Shown here: positions 23,250-35,377 of the stretch, piece after piece
Position numbering within the stretch: position 1 is the stretch's first letter
Layout: each line of letters opens with the position of its first letter
Assembly (NCBI RefSeq): GCF_000264905.1
Contig: NW_006763147.1
Location: 124,001-188,000, forward strand
DNA length: 64,000 bases
From: Stereum hirsutum FP-91666 SS1
Lineage: Eukaryota; Basidiomycota; Agaricomycetes; Russulales; Stereaceae
Direction: 5' to 3'
Translations under genes and position numbers: made by a program
Notes under the pieces: model-generated
Seen by the model: only the letters and a program-made list of their open reading frames with translations
What the model was told of the DNA's origin: nothing
Database searches by the model: none

Positions 23250-25904
23250 TCACAACGACTCTCGATGCTCGACCTCCGCACTCGGCTTCATCGACATATC
23301 TTCCGGCGTTGATGAGCCACCCTTCTCTCCCGGATAGCCAGTGCCGAGGGCTGCCTTGAGCTGCTGCTCGCGGTGTCTCCTGATTTCGGAGGCCCGTTTG
23401 GCAGAGGAGGGACCGAGAAAGATGGTTTTAGCGCCTTCGAACTGTGAAATGGGTTGGAATCAATATACGTCGAGGAGAAAGGAGCGGATGACGTACGAGA
23501 AGATCAATATCCTCGAGTGTCTGTCCTGTCGTCTCGACGTCTATTTGGAGTATAAAAACGTGGGTCAGACATCGGGCAGACTGCAAGACAAACAAAAACT
23601 CACAGAAGAAATATGTGATAAAGATGAAAGCGAAGTTCGTGCACGCCCAGACCTATCGTCGCACATAGAAATAATTAACATCTCTGTCTCGGTGGACAAG
23701 GTACAAGAAATACGCACGACGTAAGTCTTATACCCAATACTACTAATCGCAGTAGGCGTGATCATGACGACCAAGAACGTGAAGAGCCAATTCGTCATCT
23801 ATAGTATCTGATCAGCCCCGGTCAGAGACAGGCAGAAAGAAAGAGCTCACTGTAGCCAAGGCAGCTGCCTTCGAACGAATCTGCAACGGGGCAATCTCTG
23901 CGGGGTAGAGCCCTGTAAAATTATCGTTGACAGTCAGCTTTCATAATTGTCAACCTAAAGTAGTTATGAAGTGACGCACATGGGATGGCCAACCAGCCAA
24001 CCGCGAAGAAGAAATTGAACATGCTGGAAACGTGTACATTAGTATCGTTGTGGAGTTTCACCGGTGAGCGTAGAAGGATAGGAAGGTGGACATACAACAA
24101 GCAAACGGTCGCCACAATTCCCTTCGCCGTATTGCCCTGGTCCTGTGTCATAGCAGCGAGCAGAATCATACAAATACATTGGCCAACAGCACCGAAGAGC
24201 ATAAGTTTGCGCCGACCGAGGCGCTCGATGAGTGGAATGGGAACGAGAGAGGAGAAGAAATATGCAAGGCCTGTAGACATGTCCATACGTCAAAGTCAGA
24301 GAACAGTTTGTGATAGCACTTCGAGGATGATTGCACGTACCGTTGAAGCCAGCGAGCAAGAGTGACATATCACGCGAGAGGCCGACAGAGTTTTGGAAGA
24401 TGACAGCTGTACAGAAAGTAGAAGCTGAGTATGAGACGAAATGTAAAGTTATGTAGACGGGGCTCACGAGCGTAGTAGGTAATCAAGCTGGATGATAGAT
24501 GATTCATGATCAGATACGTCTACCAGGCATGATTAGTATGAAGTGGTCTACGTACTTGATACCGCTGACCTGCTGCATCATCTGTGATCCACATCCAAGA
24601 AGGACACGATGTAAGAAACGCTAGAGAAATGGATAAGTATCAGTTCATTACTTTGGTAAGTGAGATTGAAACCGAGGCATGAGACGCACCTGGTCACCAT
24701 TCCTAAAGCAATCCCTGAAAGAACTGGTCCCTGCAGCTCGCTCAACACGCAGGGCTTCCATGATTAATTCGAGCTCGACATCCTATCGTATGGGGTGAGT
24801 GGACGCTCGACAGCAATGCGGAGCAGCATGGATAAGCTCAGAAAAAAGAGGTACTTACAGCGGCCTTCTCACGCTTCTCTGGGATTTCAGAGTGTTCGAG
24901 CAACCAAATGATATGACGAGCTTCTTCGGGACGATCCTGGCTCGCAAGCCAGCGAGGACTCTCGGGGAGGAAGCACACCAGGACGAGGGTAAATACCGCG
25001 AACAAGACTTGCAGTGACTAAAGGTTGATAAGTCAGTCGTGAACAAATCTTGACGAGATATAGAATGCCTCACCAGTGGGAAACGCCACTGCCACCCGGT
25101 CGTGTAGTTTCGCAGACCGAAGTCAACCTGAGCAGAAGAATTATTGATTTCAGTGACGTGATCTCATGACGGTTAAGGATGAAGGATGGTAACTGACCCA
25201 ATACGCGAGCATGACACCGAAGATATTGACACCGAGTTCGATGCAGACGTCCCGTCCACGATGATGAGACCGACTTGTCTCCGACTGCCACACAGGGATG
25301 GCACTCGTCGTCATACCATTACCGATACCAGCTAAAGATTAGGAACACCACCAAAATCAAAATCTCGGTCTGTCCTCAAAGTGAATCGCGGATGACTCAC
25401 TGACGACTCTGCCTACAATGAGCTGCGCGAGACCGTACGACATGAACTGAAGAATGGCGCCGATAGCGAGGATAATCATGCCGAACATGATACCTCTCCT
25501 CCGACCGAGGTGCTCGCCCCAGAAGAATGTGGCAAGAGCACCAGTAGCGCATCCGATCTCGTAGATGGCGACTGTAGCACCCTGTAGATTCGCGTTTGTC
25601 GTGAGAACGGGAAATTGAGCCTCGAAAGGTGCGCCTGTTAAAAGACCGCCGAGGATACCCTACAGGACGTATCATAAGAGAGTCAGAGGGTGTAGAAGAA
25701 TAAGGGCATTGAGCGAATGCGAACCTGGTCAAACCCGAACAAAAGAAACTGAAAGCGAACAAGCCATCAGTACAGATATCGCCATGCAGACGGTCAACAA
25801 GATGAACATACGCCACTACCGCAAGCCGCCGTAATGCCATGCATGATCCATCTAGCAGACCCATGCTTCAAGAAGATATCGTATGGTTCCGAGAACGGCT
25901 TCAT
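23250..25904 (-). CDS. MFS sugar transporter (hexose-transporter family)
   Basis: A gene of many short exons coding for a 12-helix sugar porter of the plasma membrane. Start MKPFSEPYDIFLKHGSARW at 25904; stop at 23250. Family motifs appear in order: FLLFGFDQ then GILGGLLTG (helix 1), ALATFFWGEHLGRRRGIMFG (the G-R-R loop), LPESPRWLASQDRPEEARHI (the P-E-S-P-R motif), MMQQVSGI in helix 7, RLGRRKLMLFG (second G-R-R loop), GLYPAEIAPLQIRSKAAALA and VETTGQTLEDIDLL (the usual PETKG-type motif before the C-terminal tail). The tail is hydrophilic and Ser/Glu-rich (EKGGSSTPEDMSMKPSAEVE). Substrate is probably a hexose or pentose, not determinable here. Six CreA/Mig1-like sites lie upstream. Its 3' end faces JEN copy 1. 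Confidence 0.9.
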
Positions 25905-26160
25905 GATAGCAAGTTATAGTCGTCGAGCCCTTCGGAGATGTTCAGAGCGGAGGGCGGGGCGATGCGAGACGATTACGGGGTGAAGAAGCCCGGATTGCGG
26001 GGTATCGGTCAATCGCAAAGCTGATGTCCAACTTCCCCGCACAGATGTGTTTATAAATGAGGCCTGGCGGCGAGATGACGCGGGGGAGGAGGAGGGGCAA
26101 CCTGGGGCAGCCAACCGTGGTGAAGGAGAAAATTGAGCTGGGCGGGGCTTCATAAGTCCG
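25905..26160 (-). promoter_or_regulatory. Promoter of the sugar transporter with clustered CreA/Mig1-like sites
   Basis: Within 250 bp before the ATG, six sequences fit SYGGRG on one strand or the other: 25947-25952, 25954-25959, 25997-26002, 26035-26040 (reverse), 26102-26107 and 26142-26147. A TATAAAC on the minus strand near 26053 lies about 150 bp from the ATG. This is the layout of a carbon-catabolite-repressed promoter. It is inferred from consensus only. Confidence 0.45.
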
Positions 26161-26945
26161 TGAGGCACTCAGTGGTCAGTGGCGCGGATGAACGGAATTT
26201 CCTGGTTGAGACGTCGCCAAGCACCAGAATTGGTTCGCCGCAAAAGCATCGTTCCTTTTCGATTCTCTTCCAACCATGGTAAGTTCCTAGAGGCGAGGTA
26301 GGACAGCGAAAAATCGCGACGACGTACGAACCGGAGATTGATCTGGATCCTGCTCGGTCCCGTGTGCGCACAGCGCTCGATTTAGAGACTCTAAAGAGGT
26401 CACGCAAGGGCCAGCTACAGTCCGCTACGCAAAAGAATTCTGTTAGAACAGTATCCTGTCAGTCTACGGAGCCACTCACCAGAAGCAGTAGATGCAAAGA
26501 AAAAGGAATACATAAAAGTGCAATGATTGGCGTCGAGTGATGGTAAGGAGTTGGTAAGGAGAGCAAAGAGGTCCGTCGCTTTCAGCGCCCATTTTTAACT
26601 GGTATTTAGTCACGCGATCATACCAGCACGTTTCAGCTGATTCGTCCCGTGAGGATAAAGTTACTGGGCCAACTGTTTTAGGCTTCAAACTCTCTGGTAA
26701 ATTAATTGGTGGTATCGAAGGCTTTCTTGACCATGGACACTAACGCTTCTTACTCCTATCAGGGTCAGGTTCTAAGCTTGGGCGAAGTCCCGTACGAGGG
26801 TGTGCAATGCGCTCTTCGACTCGTACAATGTGTGAGCTAAATAGTCTAGAACATCCGACTCGATAGATTCTTTAAAAATCCCCATGCAGAAAGGTAATTT
26901 ACATATAATTGTAGCCTGAACTCGAGGACTTCCCCTAACCTCGAA
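26161..26945. other. Intergenic between sugar transporter and SDR
   Basis: About 785 bp. No gene, tRNA or clear repeat recognised. Confidence 0.45.
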
Positions 26946-28184
26946 TCACCAAGCTAAAATAACCCGAACATGGTCAGAAAGGCACTCTGAAGTCTTCTTA
27001 CCGATCCTCAGAAAAAAAAAGAGTACTCACCACAGTGTCCGCCATCGACCCTCAAATCCATCCCAGTGCAAAACGCACTCGCGTCACTCGCTAAGAATAT
27101 AGCTGGGCCCTTATACTCCCATGGCAAACTCACCCTCCCCATCATATTATCGTTCGCCCACCTCTCCTCAAGCTTATCGTCAGGACGGTCTGCGATGAGT
27201 TGAGCGGTCATGGCGGTCATGATATACCCTGGAGAGATAGTGTTGACGCGGATCTTATGGGGGCCCCATTCGGAGGCAGTGGAGCGCGCGAGTTGAAGGA
27301 GAGCGGATTTGGAGGCGTTGCTATTCGGTTGATGCGGCGAGAGGGAGAGTGAATAACGACAATTAGTTCGTGATGGTAATCCAGAAGGAAGAGCGAGATA
27401 CATACTATGCAGCGCATGAAAGGCCACGGTTCGCTACGCTACCACTCATGGAAGCGATGAGAGCGATGGATCCGCCCATCCCGTGCTCCATCATAACCCG
27501 GCATGCGGCCTGAGCGGTATTGAATGTTCCCGTCACATTCACATCCATGACCCTCCTGAAATCATTGATCTTGTAATCCACCGCAGGGCACTCGTGCTGG
27601 ACTGTATAACAGCGTAAACATCCAAAGATCAGTCTCTACAGGGACTCAAACGAAGAAACAATGACGTACTTCCAGCGGCACCGAGAAGCACCCTGACAGG
27701 CTCGGGCGCCTCTGCAGCAATGCCCTTGAAACACTCCCCCACAGCTTCCGCATCGGTAATATCCAACTTTCTGTACTTCACAACCAGCTTCAGTTCGTCA
27801 GCTTTGACGACGAGAGCGGCCCATTCCTTCGGAGACGGTTCAGGAGAGATGTCGACGCAGTAGACATGCGAGCCTGATTCGAGGAGGGCGGAGGCAAGGG
27901 TTATCCCGAGGCCACGAGCCCCGCCAGTAACTGTAACGTTGAGCGAAGGATGGATGGAGATATCAGCAAATGTCGAATAGAGAACAAGGTTGAAGAAGTA
28001 GATCAAAGGATCAGATGGGGATGAGGAAGCTCATACCTATTGAGGTACGGCCTTTGAGTGAGAATAGCTGGGAAACACTGGGGTCTTCGACAGAGGCGAC
28101 GGTGGGCGTATGAGAACGAGCGGTCAGCTCGGTGGCTGCCTTCGATGTAGGGTCGAGCGATGCTGGCGTCGATGTGAATGTCAT
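26946..28184 (-). CDS. Short-chain dehydrogenase/reductase, polyol/ketose (sorbose reductase / arabinitol dehydrogenase) type
   Basis: The start MTFTSTPASLDPTSKAATEL is at 28184. The NAD(P)-binding loop TGGARGLGITLA (the TGxxxGxG motif) opens exon 2. The NVTGTFNTAQ block, the SMSGSVAN strand with the catalytic Ser and the catalytic Y-N-A-S-K (YxxxK) follow; the Tyr codon is split by an intron. RVNTISPGYIMTAMT and DLRVDGGHC end the fold. Exon 27031 joins an 8-nt last exon (26953-26946) to finish as G-G-H-C-A-W and stop, the usual family end; reading on without splicing gives a poor tail (EYSFFF). Closest in type to NADP-dependent ketose reductases and D-arabinitol 2-dehydrogenases. It would interconvert a sugar alcohol and a ketose in the cytosol. 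It is divergent from the transketolase-like gene. Confidence 0.9.
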
Positions 28185-29597
28185 CTTGAAGAATAGGAGG
28201 TAAAGCGTAGAGGAGGGTCACTGGGCAGACGCAGGAAGAAGGTTGGCACGTTGGAGAAGAAAGACTGGGAGCACGAAGTAGAACACGTTGAGGTCGTCTG
28301 TGAGCAAGTTTTGTTCACGCCCTCTGCCCCGAGCGAGCCTGAGATCGGGGCACACTTATCTCGCTTTGAGAAATGGGCGGAGATGTATGTACGCTGGCGG
28401 AAATGCATGATAATCGCCCATCCCGGGATGATTCCTGGAAACGACCGAAGAGTGGCCCCGTGAGCGCTCTGTGATTGACATTGGTCGGGAGGAGGGGAAG
28501 TCAAAGAGGAGGCATCTTCGGGCTCATGAGAGGCCGTCGCTTCCCCGCATTCTGAGGTAACGACGATGGGAAGAGTTGTGGGGCCCCTGATCGACAGGAC
28601 TACGTTGATTGTTGTTGTGAAGACTCCGGAAAACAGATTTCAGTGAGACTCTCACCGTTCGTCAGAGGCCGGAATTTTATGCATTTGTCCAACATAATAA
28701 CGCAGATATCGGTTCGGATCCTGTCCGCAAGGCTTGCGCAAGTTTAGACGGCTTTCAGAAAGTCGTGACCGAGGTTTTGTGAGAAGAAGGTTGTGTGACG
28801 TTGTGGCGAACCCGGCCGTGGCTGAGCCGACGCCACGCCGGCGGTACTCAAGCGGATGTTTAAAATGCCGGCGGCCCAAATAAAGGTGTTTTTCAGTGAT
28901 TTTACGTTGCTTCAGTTCATCAATCGAGGACTCTCAGGGTTTCTTCTCAGAGGAGCTTGGGTTTATTCGTGTGGCCGTACCCAACATCATGCACCGGTCG
29001 GCGGCTTTCTATTTCACAGCGAGCTCCGGAGTGAACTGACTTCAATATTTGTTCTCGTGATCTGTCAGGTGCCTCCAGAAATGACTTATCGTGTGGACAG
29101 ACCCGAATGTCGTCCCCGACGAAGCACTGACCCAGGCTGATACCTGATGAGATACAGCAAATCCAGCTGCCAATATTCGGCCTTGTGAAAGTCCGGGCAT
29201 CATGTTTTATCAGCCAGCGCTATTGTCATTGAAATTGGTGTTTCTGTCGGCATCCAACACATCGTCCTCGAGACGTCAGAATATCTTACACGAAGTGGTC
29301 TCAGCGAATAACCACAGTTGATTGTGTCGGACATATATCTGTCCGGGTCTCCTGTTCGTGCTGCTCACTCCAAGACAAAAGCCGTCTCTGGTAAGAACAT
29401 CCCGTCGGCGGCGAGGTCAGGAGGTTGACTTTTCCACAAATATCCTTGGATTCTCCTTTCCTCTCTCAGCGCACAGAGCAATTCTGCCAGAGTTCTTCGG
29501 TCTCTAGTCCAGCCCCCCTCCGAAGGTATTCTCCGTCCTGACTTCCACCATCCATCGTCCATCACAGATCCAGAACATAGCCAACCAGTCGAACAAT
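28185..29597. promoter_or_regulatory. Divergent promoter region, SDR / transketolase-like gene
   Basis: About 1.4 kb between two divergent starts, the longest such region in this block. A pyrimidine-rich leader precedes the ATG at 29598. Only shadow frames are seen. Shared regulation of the two genes is an inference from layout. Confidence 0.4.
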
Positions 29598-32500
29598 ATG
29601 GCACCAGTAGCAGTGCAAGATGGACCCCTTGCTGGTCTTTCCAAGGAGCCGCATGTTCCAGCGAAAGTAGCTGAGGTATGTCTATACACAACACTATTTC
29701 GTTTTCGAAGAGTATTGATTGGTTGGGTTGTAGCCGGATATCGAGAAACTCGTTCTCAACACCATACGATGCCTTGGGGCCGATTTCACGCAGGAGGTAA
29801 GCAACCATCTCCGTTGACTCTCTGTCTACACAGGTCGGCGCTGATAGCATTCTAGTTCAAAGGTGGACATCCTGGGACCGTCATGGGTATGCTTTTTGAA
29901 CTCCTGCTTCCCTGAATGTGGGCCTTACGACATGTCATAGGCGCCTCAACCATCGCTGTGGCACTGTGGCGCCACACTATGCGCTATAACCCCAAGAATC
30001 CAGAGTGGTATGCATCCCGTGATTAATATCTGCATCCTTATTATACTATACTCACTCTAGCGCTGCCATATTTATAACTGTCGTCAGGTTCAACCGCGAC
30101 AGGTTTGTGCTCAGCGCCGGACATGCTTGTCTGCTGCAGTACATACAACTTCACTTGGCTGGGTACGATGCGTGGACGATAGACGCTCTGAAGACTTATC
30201 ATAATCCTAAGTTCGGCGTAAGTGTCACTTCTGCCTATAATTCGCCGTTCATTCATCCACGAGTAGTCGCTCACTATTCCAACTTTTCGACCTGTAGATC
30301 GCTGCGGGCCACCCTGAAATCGAACATCCAGGTATCGAGGTACGGCTCCGAACTCCATTCGACTTATTTTGCATCTTCTTACCCACAAGTAACCGTTCTA
30401 TCCGTGTCGCTATATAGGTCACGACTGGTCCTCTCGGCCAGGGCATAGCCAATGCCGTCGGTTTCGCCATGGCAGCAAAAAACCTCGCCGCCACATACAA
30501 TAGGCCCTCCTTCCCTGTCATCGACAACAAGATCTGGTGTTTTACTGGCGACGGTTGTCTTCAAGAGGGCGTTGGCCAGGAGGCGTTGAGTCTTGCCGGG
30601 CATTTGCGGTTGGACAACTTGATCGTTGTTTATGACGATAATTCGGTCAGTCTTGTTTAATCTTTCAGGTGATCGGCTGGTGAGACTGATGATTATGATG
30701 TAGATCACTGTGGATGGAAGTATAGCGAACTGTTTTACGGACGATACGTCGGCGAAGATGAAAGCCGTCGGGTTCCACGTCATCGATGTCGAAGACGGCA
30801 CCAATGATGTATGTCTCCGCTAACATTTCCCTCCATCAACGTGCGTTCCCTTCTGACCGTATACCTCTATAGCTCGCCGCAGTTATAGCAGCTCTATCAG
30901 CCGCCAAAAACACCACCGGAAAACCAACCTTCGTCCACATCCGCACCATTATTGGCTTCGGTAGCAGGAAAGCCAACACTGGACCCGCCCACGGTGTAGC
31001 ACTTGGTGACGAAGAGGTCGCATACGTGAAACAACTGTTCGGATTCAACCCAGCGGAAAAGTTGGCCATCAGCACCCAAGTCTACGGTACGCCTTCAATC
31101 CATCATCTTCGCTATATATTATATTATTTTCCATTCTATTCCCGTATCCTGACCCTCGACCAAATAGACTACTACAAACCCTGCACCGCCCGAGGCGCAC
31201 AAGATGAATCCGCCTGGAACGATCTCTTCGCCTCCTACGCCTCTTCCCACCCCGACCTACACGCAGAACTCAGTCGACGAATCTCGAGTTCCCTTCCATC
31301 GGACATCCTTTCTCTTCTCCCACCGAAGAACGAACTTCCAACTGCTCCACAGCCAACGCGGAAGTCGTCTGGGATTGCTGTGCAAGCGATCGTTCCTAAA
31401 GTCAACAGCTTTGTAGCCGGAAGTGCGGATTTGTTGGAGAGTACGTTTGTGAGCTGGGATGGGATGGTTGAGTTCCAGGCTGTAAGTATTCGCAGCTTAA
31501 GTATAGTGTGGCACGAGCTAATATGTTGCTGTGGCTCTCTGACACTTAGCCTGAGACAGGCCTGGGAGATTATTCTGGGAGACAGATACGGTACGGGATC
31601 CGCGAGTTCGGGATGGTGGGAATTGCGAATGGACTCGCGGCATATCAAAAGGGCATGTTCATTCCGTACGTTCTTTCCTCATATAGATCTACGCAAGAAC
31701 CTCATTGACAGGCCCCACTTTTACCTATCCAGTATCTGCTCGACGTAAGTTCTTTCTGGCGGCTCACCTCGGAAGACCATTCTGCTGAAACCCTTTCTTG
31801 CAGTTTCTTCCAGTTCTGGATTTACGCTGCTCCTGCGGCCAGAATGTCAGCACTACAGGGACTTCGTCTGATCGGTATTGCAACTCACGATTCTATCGGT
31901 ATCGGCGAGGATGGGCCTACTCATCAGCCTATCGCGTATGTCCTTAACTTACATGCATATTAGAGACTGCCTACTAACGAGCTCTCCCATCGTGTAGCCT
32001 CGCATCGTTCTACCGCGGCCTCCCGAATCTCAACCTTATTCGCCCGGCAGATGCTGAGGAATGCAGTATGTTCTTTATGTCATATCGAATTATTTGCCCT
32101 CGCATTGACGACATTCTCCTATGAAAGTGGGTGCATGGGAGGTCGCTCTCGAAGCAAAGGATACGCCATCTCTCTTCTGTCTCTCTCGCCAACCCGTCCC
32201 GCTCCTCGATGGTTCCGACCGCTCCAAAGTCAAACTCGGCGCATACCCCGTCTTCCACAACTATACGCCCTCATCAGACTCGGATCTACCTGACCTTATC
32301 CTCGTTGCCACTGGTTCTGAAGTTTCCGTCGCAATTTCTGCTACCAAGCTTCTACCCCCGACTCTCCGCACTCGTGTCGTTTCCATGCCCTCGCAGCACC
32401 ATTTCGATATTCAGCCCGTACCCTATAAGCGGTCTGTACTCGGGACGGGTCATTCGCTCGTAGTGGCTGTGGAAGCTTGGAGCTCGTATGGTTGGGCGAG

Positions 32501-32723
32501 GTATGCGCATGCTTCGTTGAGTATGCATACGTTTGGGATGAGTGCACCACAGGCTACATTGTTTGAACTCTTTGGGTTCGGGGCGCAGAATGTCAGGGAT
32601 AAGGTGTTGGATTTTGTTGATAGACGTAGGTCCGGTGGAAGCGACGGGAAGATTCAGTTGCCAGAGGTTGGTGAGTTTGAGGAGTTGTTGCTGGGGTATG
32701 TGAAGGGTCATGGTGAGGCATAG
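29598..32723 (+). CDS. Transketolase family protein, dihydroxyacetone-synthase-like
   Basis: A many-exon gene with start [20 protein letters not shown] at 29598. Transketolase motifs in order: [35 protein letters not shown], the thiamine-diphosphate motif from GDGCLQEG to the Asn of [51 protein letters not shown]. The N-terminal GHPGTV block is nearer to dihydroxyacetone synthase (formaldehyde transketolase) than to housekeeping transketolase, but the C-terminal half reads like transketolase. The usual R-E-H-A-M next to the catalytic Glu is R-E-F-G-M. The C-terminus (VKGHGEA) has no peroxisomal SKL-type signal. It would move two-carbon units from xylulose 5-phosphate to an aldehyde. A 12-nt exon (31733-31744) is needed to keep frame. 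Donor and acceptor substrates are not settled. Confidence 0.9.
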
Positions 32724-33068
32724 GTGTATTGCATTCCAGAAGAGTTTCAACGTTGGTCAATGCTACTCTCGGTGTATCCGTTTCTTTTTCCTTTTCCTTC
32801 TTCTTTTGTACTTGCATAATATCATGTTGCGATGCGTCAGGCTCACCTCCGGAAATACCATAGAAAAGCTCGTTCCAAACAATACACGAGAAATACAACA
32901 GTGCTGCTCACGGGAAATCGTGACAAATACAATATTTTGGACTACCTTCGCACACCAATATGCCAGCGTACATACCTCCAGATCTTCAAGTTGTTCATCT
33001 CATCCCATATCGTGTGAATTTTGTCGTCGTCGCCACATCGCTGATGATCATAGGAAGGTGGGCCACAC
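32724..33068. other. Intergenic between convergent genes
   Basis: 345 bp of 3' flank shared by the transketolase-like gene and JEN copy 2. No feature recognised. Confidence 0.5.
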
Positions 33069-35298
33069 TCACACCTGCTGGGCGATGTCGTGCGACCGGA
33101 CACTCCCTTGGGAGCTAGTTTCCTTCTCTCTTGCATGCGCGTCAGTAGACCCAATGTGCCTAGCTTCTGGATCGTCCTCCTGGTCGCCATTGTTGTCTGC
33201 AGCACCCTCCTCAAACGCAGTCTTGTGTTGCTCGAAGTGCGAACCGTGGTTTCTATGATAGTGTGAAACGCAATTAGAAACAAAGTGCGATACCAAGCGA
33301 GAAAACGAAAGGGGAAATTACGCACTCGGGGCCTATAATGGTAATGATGACGACGAAAGCAGCGACAACGCCGACGAGGATCCCCTGCACGGTAGCATAA
33401 TCTGGAACAATTGTTGGTACGCCGTTTTGGATGATAGTCTTCTTGAAATTATCTCCTCCTCTTGCTTCTATCTGGGCCGACGCAGAGGAGACCATCTAAC
33501 CCAAGGCTTATTAGCCGACGTACGGGAGAGACGCAAAGAAAGGACTACCAACGGCGACTTACGTTTCCGAGCTGATATGCCACACCCGGAAAAGTCGCCC
33601 TAAACCCAGGGGGGCTCATCTCAGCAAGCTGAATAGGGATGACACCCCACGCTCCCTGTACACCGAACTGAAGGCAGAACGCGCCGGCAGCGAGAGCGGA
33701 GAAAGAGTTTGGGAGAATCCAGAGTGGGATAAAGGCGCCGGCGAGGAGGACGAACAGGATGATGGTGAGTCGGCGGCCTACATATTGTGACAAGTACCCT
33801 CCAAAAGCTCCACCGCTGCAATATGCAGCATTAGAAATAGCATGAGGAGATTACTGAGGGAAGGGTGGGCGTACGCAATGGCGCCACAGTTGCCGATGAT
33901 AGTGGCGACTATGGCTGAATGGTCTGAGAAACCCTTTGATTTCTCCATGTAGGTGGGGAAGAGATCTTGGGAGCCATGCGACAAGAAATTGAACCCTATC
34001 TCGCATCGTAAGATTCGAAGATATGACAATTGAGTGCGAGCCAAGGACCTACCAGTCATGAGCAAAATGGCGTAAATGCAAAGCAACCAGTGTTTCTTCA
34101 ACATCGCCCCCATCTGATGTAAAAACACCTTTGTCTTCTTCCCCGTCGTCGCACCTTTCTTCCTCTCGATCTCTCTTGCTCTCAAGAATACCTCACTCTC
34201 AGGCAATAAAGCGCTGATCACTGCTGAAAGCGCGCCGATCCCGCTTGCGCACCAGAATAGACTCCGCCAAGTCGTCGACGTCTCTGGCACGAGTGTAAGG
34301 CTGATCACAGCCGCGAGAAGGTAGCCGACCGCGTATCCTTGTTGAAGAACGCCGGACGCAAGACCGCGGGCTTCAACGGGGAGATTCTCGAGGGAAGTGG
34401 AGGCGGCGAGACCCCATATCCCGCCCATGGCGACACCGAAAAGGCAACGAACGGCGAGAAATTGACGAAAAGTATTGACAAAGCCGGAGGCGAGTTCGAA
34501 AACGGATATTAGTAGGAGGTTGAAGACCAATGGCCATTTGCGTCCGAAACGATCAGAGAAAACACCGAAGAGGACCTGCAATTCAATGTATGTGAGTGAC
34601 CGGGGATTGACTGAGTGGTAAGGGCCGTGGCAGTCGCAAAACATCCATCAACACACACGATTTGGGGTCAGTGAAAGTTCTTCTGGCCGTATCTTTGAGA
34701 AAGAGTGGGCCATACGTGCCGTGCTTTCATAGCAGAACAAACAAACAAATGCTGCTCTTTGACGCGAATATTGCAAGTGGTATCAAGCGAGATTAGGATA
34801 AGTACTCCACATGTTGAGACGTGAATTTAGATACCATATCATGGTTCCTCCACAATATCAAAATATATTGCAGTCATAGGATGGAAGGAAGTAACTCACC
34901 GCACCAACAGATCGGAAAAGTAGGGTAAGAGTAATTGCTGTGGTCTGTACGCACATATCACGAAGAGGTAAGACAATGTATATGAGCAGATGAAACAACG
35001 TCGAGGGCTCAAATTATAGAACGTACAATATCAGAAGTATCCTTGTCAAACTGCGTCGCGAGCCTCGACACGCTGAGCGATACAGAGAAGAAGTCAATAG
35101 CATCGCAGGTCCACGCAAGCCAGCTAGAGACACGTCTGAATATCTCAGTCTCCAAGACGTTCAACAACTTATCACGTACCCAGACCAAAACTGTGCCCAC
35201 TGCACAAGAGAGATGGTGCCCAAAGCAACGAGCAAAGGTCTACCCTCTGCCCGAGCCTCCCGCTTGGGGACGAGATTTCGGAGGAAATATGGAGCCAT
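33069..35298 (-). CDS. JEN-type monocarboxylate/proton symporter (MFS), copy 2
   Basis: Paralogue of the gene at 19809-22171, on the opposite strand. The start MAPYFLRNLVPKREARAEGR is at 35298; exon 1 ends at 35180 and exon 4 starts at 34575. The JEN signature is NFLSHGSQDLFPT. Other shared blocks are VLFGVFSDRFGRKWP, MGGIWGLAAST and FGVQGAWGVIPIQLAEMSPP. The tail (HFEQHKTAFEEGAADNN) diverges most. As in copy 1, the third intron is unusually long (34899-34576, 324 nt), while the others are near 50-100 nt. Expected role: proton-coupled uptake of lactate, pyruvate or similar acids at the plasma membrane. Together the copies bracket a sugar transporter, an SDR and a transketolase-like gene. No frame breaks are seen. 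Confidence 0.91.
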
Positions 35299-35370
35299 TC
35301 GGCTGAGAGTTTGTCAAAGAAGGCGGACTAGGATTCGAACGTTGGTGACTCGCACGAAAGGTGCAGCAGA

Positions 35371-35377
35371 CTTTATA
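35371..35377 (-). promoter_or_regulatory. TATA box of JEN-type gene 2
   Basis: TATAAAG on the minus strand lies 73 bp before the ATG at 35298, at a spacing like that of copy 1. Confidence 0.45.

Noticed and set aside
31698..31744. Acceptor near 31711 for the transketolase-like gene
   Set aside because: It puts the next exon out of frame; the acceptor at 31732 keeps the conserved sequence.
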